Origin: an uncultured Ruminiclostridium sp.
GTDB taxonomy: Bacteria > Bacillota > Clostridia > Oscillospirales > Ruminococcaceae
Assembly: GCA_910588335.1 (NCBI GenBank)
Contig: CAJUQV010000018.1
Location: forward strand, 1-64,000
Direction: 5' to 3'
Length of the DNA: 64,000 nt
Part shown: piece after piece, positions 61,847-64,000 of the stretch
Numbering within the stretch: position 1 is the first letter of the stretch
Layout of the letters: the number at the start of each line of letters is the position of its first letter
The notes under the pieces: generated by a model
Databases searched by the model: none
What the model was told of the DNA's origin: nothing
Seen by the model: the letters and a program-made list of their open reading frames with translations, nothing else
Position numbers and translations under genes: made by a program

Positions 61847-63870
61847 TATTAAATAACACAGATATAAAAGAAATCAGGGGAATAAGCGATAAAAGAGCTT
61901 CAATGTATCATAAACTGGGAATTTTCACCGCCGAGGACCTTATCGATTTTTATCCGAGAGATTACGTCGATTACTCCCGTCCAAAAAAAATATGCGAGAT
62001 AGAAAACGAAGAGATTTGCGTTTTTAAAGGAGAGGTAACGAAAAAGCTTACACCTTATTTCGGCAAAGTAACGGTATATCACATCGCGGTGAGCGACGGA
62101 ACGGACGAAATGCTGATAACCTTCTTCAATAACCGCTTTGCCTACGACAAGATTGCAGAAGGCTACAGATATCTGTTTTACGGGAAAGTAACGTGTACCT
62201 TTGCAAAAAAGGAAGCGCTGTCCCCGCTCTTTATTTTGGCGGAAAGCGAAAGTAAAATCGTTCCCAAATACCATCTTACCGGAGGACTCAGCAACAGCAT
62301 AGTTATCTCAAATATGGTAAACGCGTTGGAAAGGGCGGAATTCAGCGACCTTCTTCCGGAATATATAAGGGAAAAGGAAAATTTACTGCCATTAAAGGAA
62401 TCGGTTTTCAATATTCACTTTCCACAAAGCGCCGAAATGCTTGAAAAGGCAAAAAAACGTCTTGTTTTTGAAGAGCTTCTGGTGCTTCAGTTAGGCTTGT
62501 CTTTGTTAGGAAAACAAAAACGCAAAGAGATCGGTATACCGATGGAAAAAGCGGATATAAAAGATTTTTTTGCTTCTCTTCCCTTTTCGCCCACAAACGC
62601 CCAAAAAAAAGCCATAAAGGAATGCGTTTCCGATATGCTTAAGCCGCTGCCAATGAACAGACTGCTCCAAGGAGACGTGGGAAGCGGAAAAACGTTAGTC
62701 GCGGCGGCTGTAATGTATTTTACCGTGAAAAACGGTTATCAAGCCACTTTGATGGCTCCTACGGAAATACTGGCGAAGCAGCATCGAGACACTCTTCGAG
62801 GTTTTCTGGAACCTCTCGGAATAAATGTCGAGCTGCTTACGGGAGGGCTGAGTGCAAAGGATAAAAAACTTGTAAAAGAACGCATTAAAAGCGGAGAAGC
62901 GCAAATTATCGTGGGTACTCACGCTCTTATACAGAAAAACGTGGAATTTAACCGTTTAGGCTTATCGATAACCGACGAGCAGCACCGTTTCGGCGTATCC
63001 CAACGCTCAAAGCTACAGGAAAAAGGTGAAAATCCCCATAGTCTGGTAATGTCCGCCACACCAATTCCCCGCACTTTGGCATTGATGATATACGCCGATC
63101 TGGATATATCGATACTCAACGAAATGCCTAAGGGTCGCCTTCCTGTAAAGACCTACGGGGTAGACAGCAGCTTTCATCAACGACTGTACAGATTCATTAT
63201 AAAATATGTAAACGAAGGATATCAGGCTTATATAGTCTGTCCTCACGTGGAAGAAGGAACAAGTGACAAGGCTGCGGCGACAAAGTATTTTGAAGAACTC
63301 AAAAGCGGTTATCTGTCGGGAATTTCCTTGGGGCTGCTCCATGGCAAAATGAAGCAGACGGAAAAAGACGCGGTTATGAACGATTTTAAACAGAACAAAA
63401 TATCGGTGCTTATCGCGACTACCGTGATAGAGGTGGGAATAGACGTTCCCAACGCAGTGATAATGATAATCGAAAACGCCGAGCAGTTCGGCCTTTCACA
63501 GCTTCATCAGCTCAGAGGACGAGTAGGCCGCGGAAACACCCAGTCACACTGTATACTTGTAACCGACAGCAAAGGCGAATATACAAAAGCGCGCATCGAC
63601 ACAATGGTCTCCACAAGCAACGGCTTCGAGATAGCAAATAAAGATCTGGAACTGAGAGGACCGGGCGATTTTTTCGGATGCGCGCAGCATGGACTTCCCA
63701 CTCTTAAAATAGCCGATATGAACAGGGATATTGAAACCGTTTATCTCGCGCAAAAATATTCGCGCGAAATACTGGAGGAAGACGAAAGTCTTTCATCTGA
63801 AAAAAACAGCGGTCTTAACAGACTTGTTAAAAATTTATTTAAAGCTGGTGAAAAATTTGGAATCAACTGA
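61843..63870 (+). CDS. recG: ATP-dependent DNA helicase RecG
   Basis: The 675-residue helicase reverses stalled forks and branches Holliday junctions. An N-terminal OB wedge domain (ICVFKGEVTKKLTPYFGKVT) is followed by motif I LLQGDVGSGKTLVA, motif II ITDEQHRFG, motif III SATPIPRT, and motif VI QLRGRVGRGNTQS, then the TRG-like tail. It is coupled to the GNAT gene by ATGA and continues into rsmE by overlap. Confidence 0.97.
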   Translation: MILNNTDIKEIRGISDKRASMYHKLGIFTAEDLIDFYPRDYVDYSRPKKICEIENEEICVFKGEVTKKLTPYFGKVTVYHIAVSDGTDEMLITFFNNRFAYDKIAEGYRYLFYGKVTCTFAKKEALSPLFILAESESKIVPKYHLTGGLSNSIVISNMVNALERAEFSDLLPEYIREKENLLPLKESVFNIHFPQSAEMLEKAKKRLVFEELLVLQLGLSLLGKQKRKEIGIPMEKADIKDFFASLPFSPTNAQKKAIKECVSDMLKPLPMNRLLQGDVGSGKTLVAAAVMYFTVKNGYQATLMAPTEILAKQHRDTLRGFLEPLGINVELLTGGLSAKDKKLVKERIKSGEAQIIVGTHALIQKNVEFNRLGLSITDEQHRFGVSQRSKLQEKGENPHSLVMSATPIPRTLALMIYADLDISILNEMPKGRLPVKTYGVDSSFHQRLYRFIIKYVNEGYQAYIVCPHVEEGTSDKAAATKYFEELKSGYLSGISLGLLHGKMKQTEKDAVMNDFKQNKISVLIATTVIEVGIDVPNAVIMIIENAEQFGLSQLHQLRGRVGRGNTQSHCILVTDSKGEYTKARIDTMVSTSNGFEIANKDLELRGPGDFFGCAQHGLPTLKIADMNRDIETVYLAQKYSREILEEDESLSSEKNSGLNRLVKNLFKAGEKFGIN

Positions 63871-64000
63871 TATAAAAAAAGAACGTTGGCGCTATCCTCG
63901 TTTTTTTGGCTCAACAGACGGCAAAAAAGCTTATATTAACGGTGAGGACGCAAAGCATATCTGCACTGTTCTGCGCATGGGCACCGACGAACTTATAGTG
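63857..64000 (+). CDS. rsmE: 16S rRNA (uracil-1498-N3)-methyltransferase, partial
   Basis: The open frame runs off the right edge. RWRYPRFFG, then AYINGEDAKHICTVLRMGTDE, is the PUA-like N-terminus of RsmE (RFF followed by DAKHI-VLRM). The start is uncertain: TTG at 63857, with weak GGTG upstream, or GTG at 63848. Either one overlaps the 3' end of recG. Confidence 0.75.
   Translation, partial: MESTDIKKERWRYPRFFGSTDGKKAYINGEDAKHICTVLRMGTDELIV

Overview
The window is a stretch of low-to-mid GC Gram-positive chromosome. It carries the PolC-type replicative polymerase, the MEP isoprenoid pathway (ispG, dxr, ispE), short-form HisG with HisZ, an archaeal/eukaryotic-type ProS, M42 peptidases and CotH. 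The order pyrH-frr-uppS-cdsA-dxr-rseP-ispG-polC is the conserved Firmicute arrangement. Overall it looks like an anaerobic Clostridia member, probably of the Ruminococcaceae/Oscillospiraceae; this assignment is inferred from gene content and style only. There are no rRNA or tRNA genes, no CRISPR array, no phage genes and no intact transposase.

Layout. 1-4.5 kb (minus strand): a cut alpha/beta hydrolase, a PLP lyase, a GNAT and two M42 aminopeptidases. 4.7-11.5 kb (minus): a histidine cluster read hisZ-G-D-C, then an XRE/TPR regulator with its own promoter, hisB, a NUDIX hydrolase and hisH, ending in a palindromic terminator. 11.6-25.9 kb (minus): polC through pyrH, hom and proS. This links membrane-lipid and isoprenoid synthesis with translation recycling and replication, and palindromic elements sit at three of its junctions. 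26-28.5 kb (plus): two unrecognised proteins. 28.8-30 kb: ackA. 30.3-35.3 kb (plus): tmcAL, a DUF4380-type protein, and a murL-murD2 pair that would place D-glutamate in the peptidoglycan stem by epimerising the UDP-linked L-glutamate. 35.6-45.8 kb (minus): a membrane GGDEF protein, an NMT1/SsuA-like ABC importer preceded by a hemerythrin fused to a CheX-like domain, an M23/LysM/G5 cell-wall hydrolase, an ABC-F ATPase with a long leader, and rtcB. 46-53.3 kb: rlmA, an orphan sugar-binding lipoprotein with an AraC regulator, and a CotH-kinase surface protein behind gatB. 53.6-64 kb: an APH-like kinase, a DUF305 protein, histidinol phosphatase, an AlaR/AlaT-like pair, NUDIX-ispE, yloU-fakA, a GNAT, recG and the start of rsmE.

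Two families of short palindromic repeats occur in the intergenic regions. Family I has at least seven copies, with ends of the type TAATACTAATC or TAATACCAATC. They lie mostly just behind genes, and in three cases the stop codon falls inside the repeat end. Family II has two copies with TTAAGGCAATACCGC ends. Each begins directly after the -10 box of an RNA-modification gene, so it would be transcribed as a 5' leader hairpin. These repeats, the MurL/MurD2 route, the hemerythrin-CheX fusion and the ABC-F leader are the most rewarding items to follow up.
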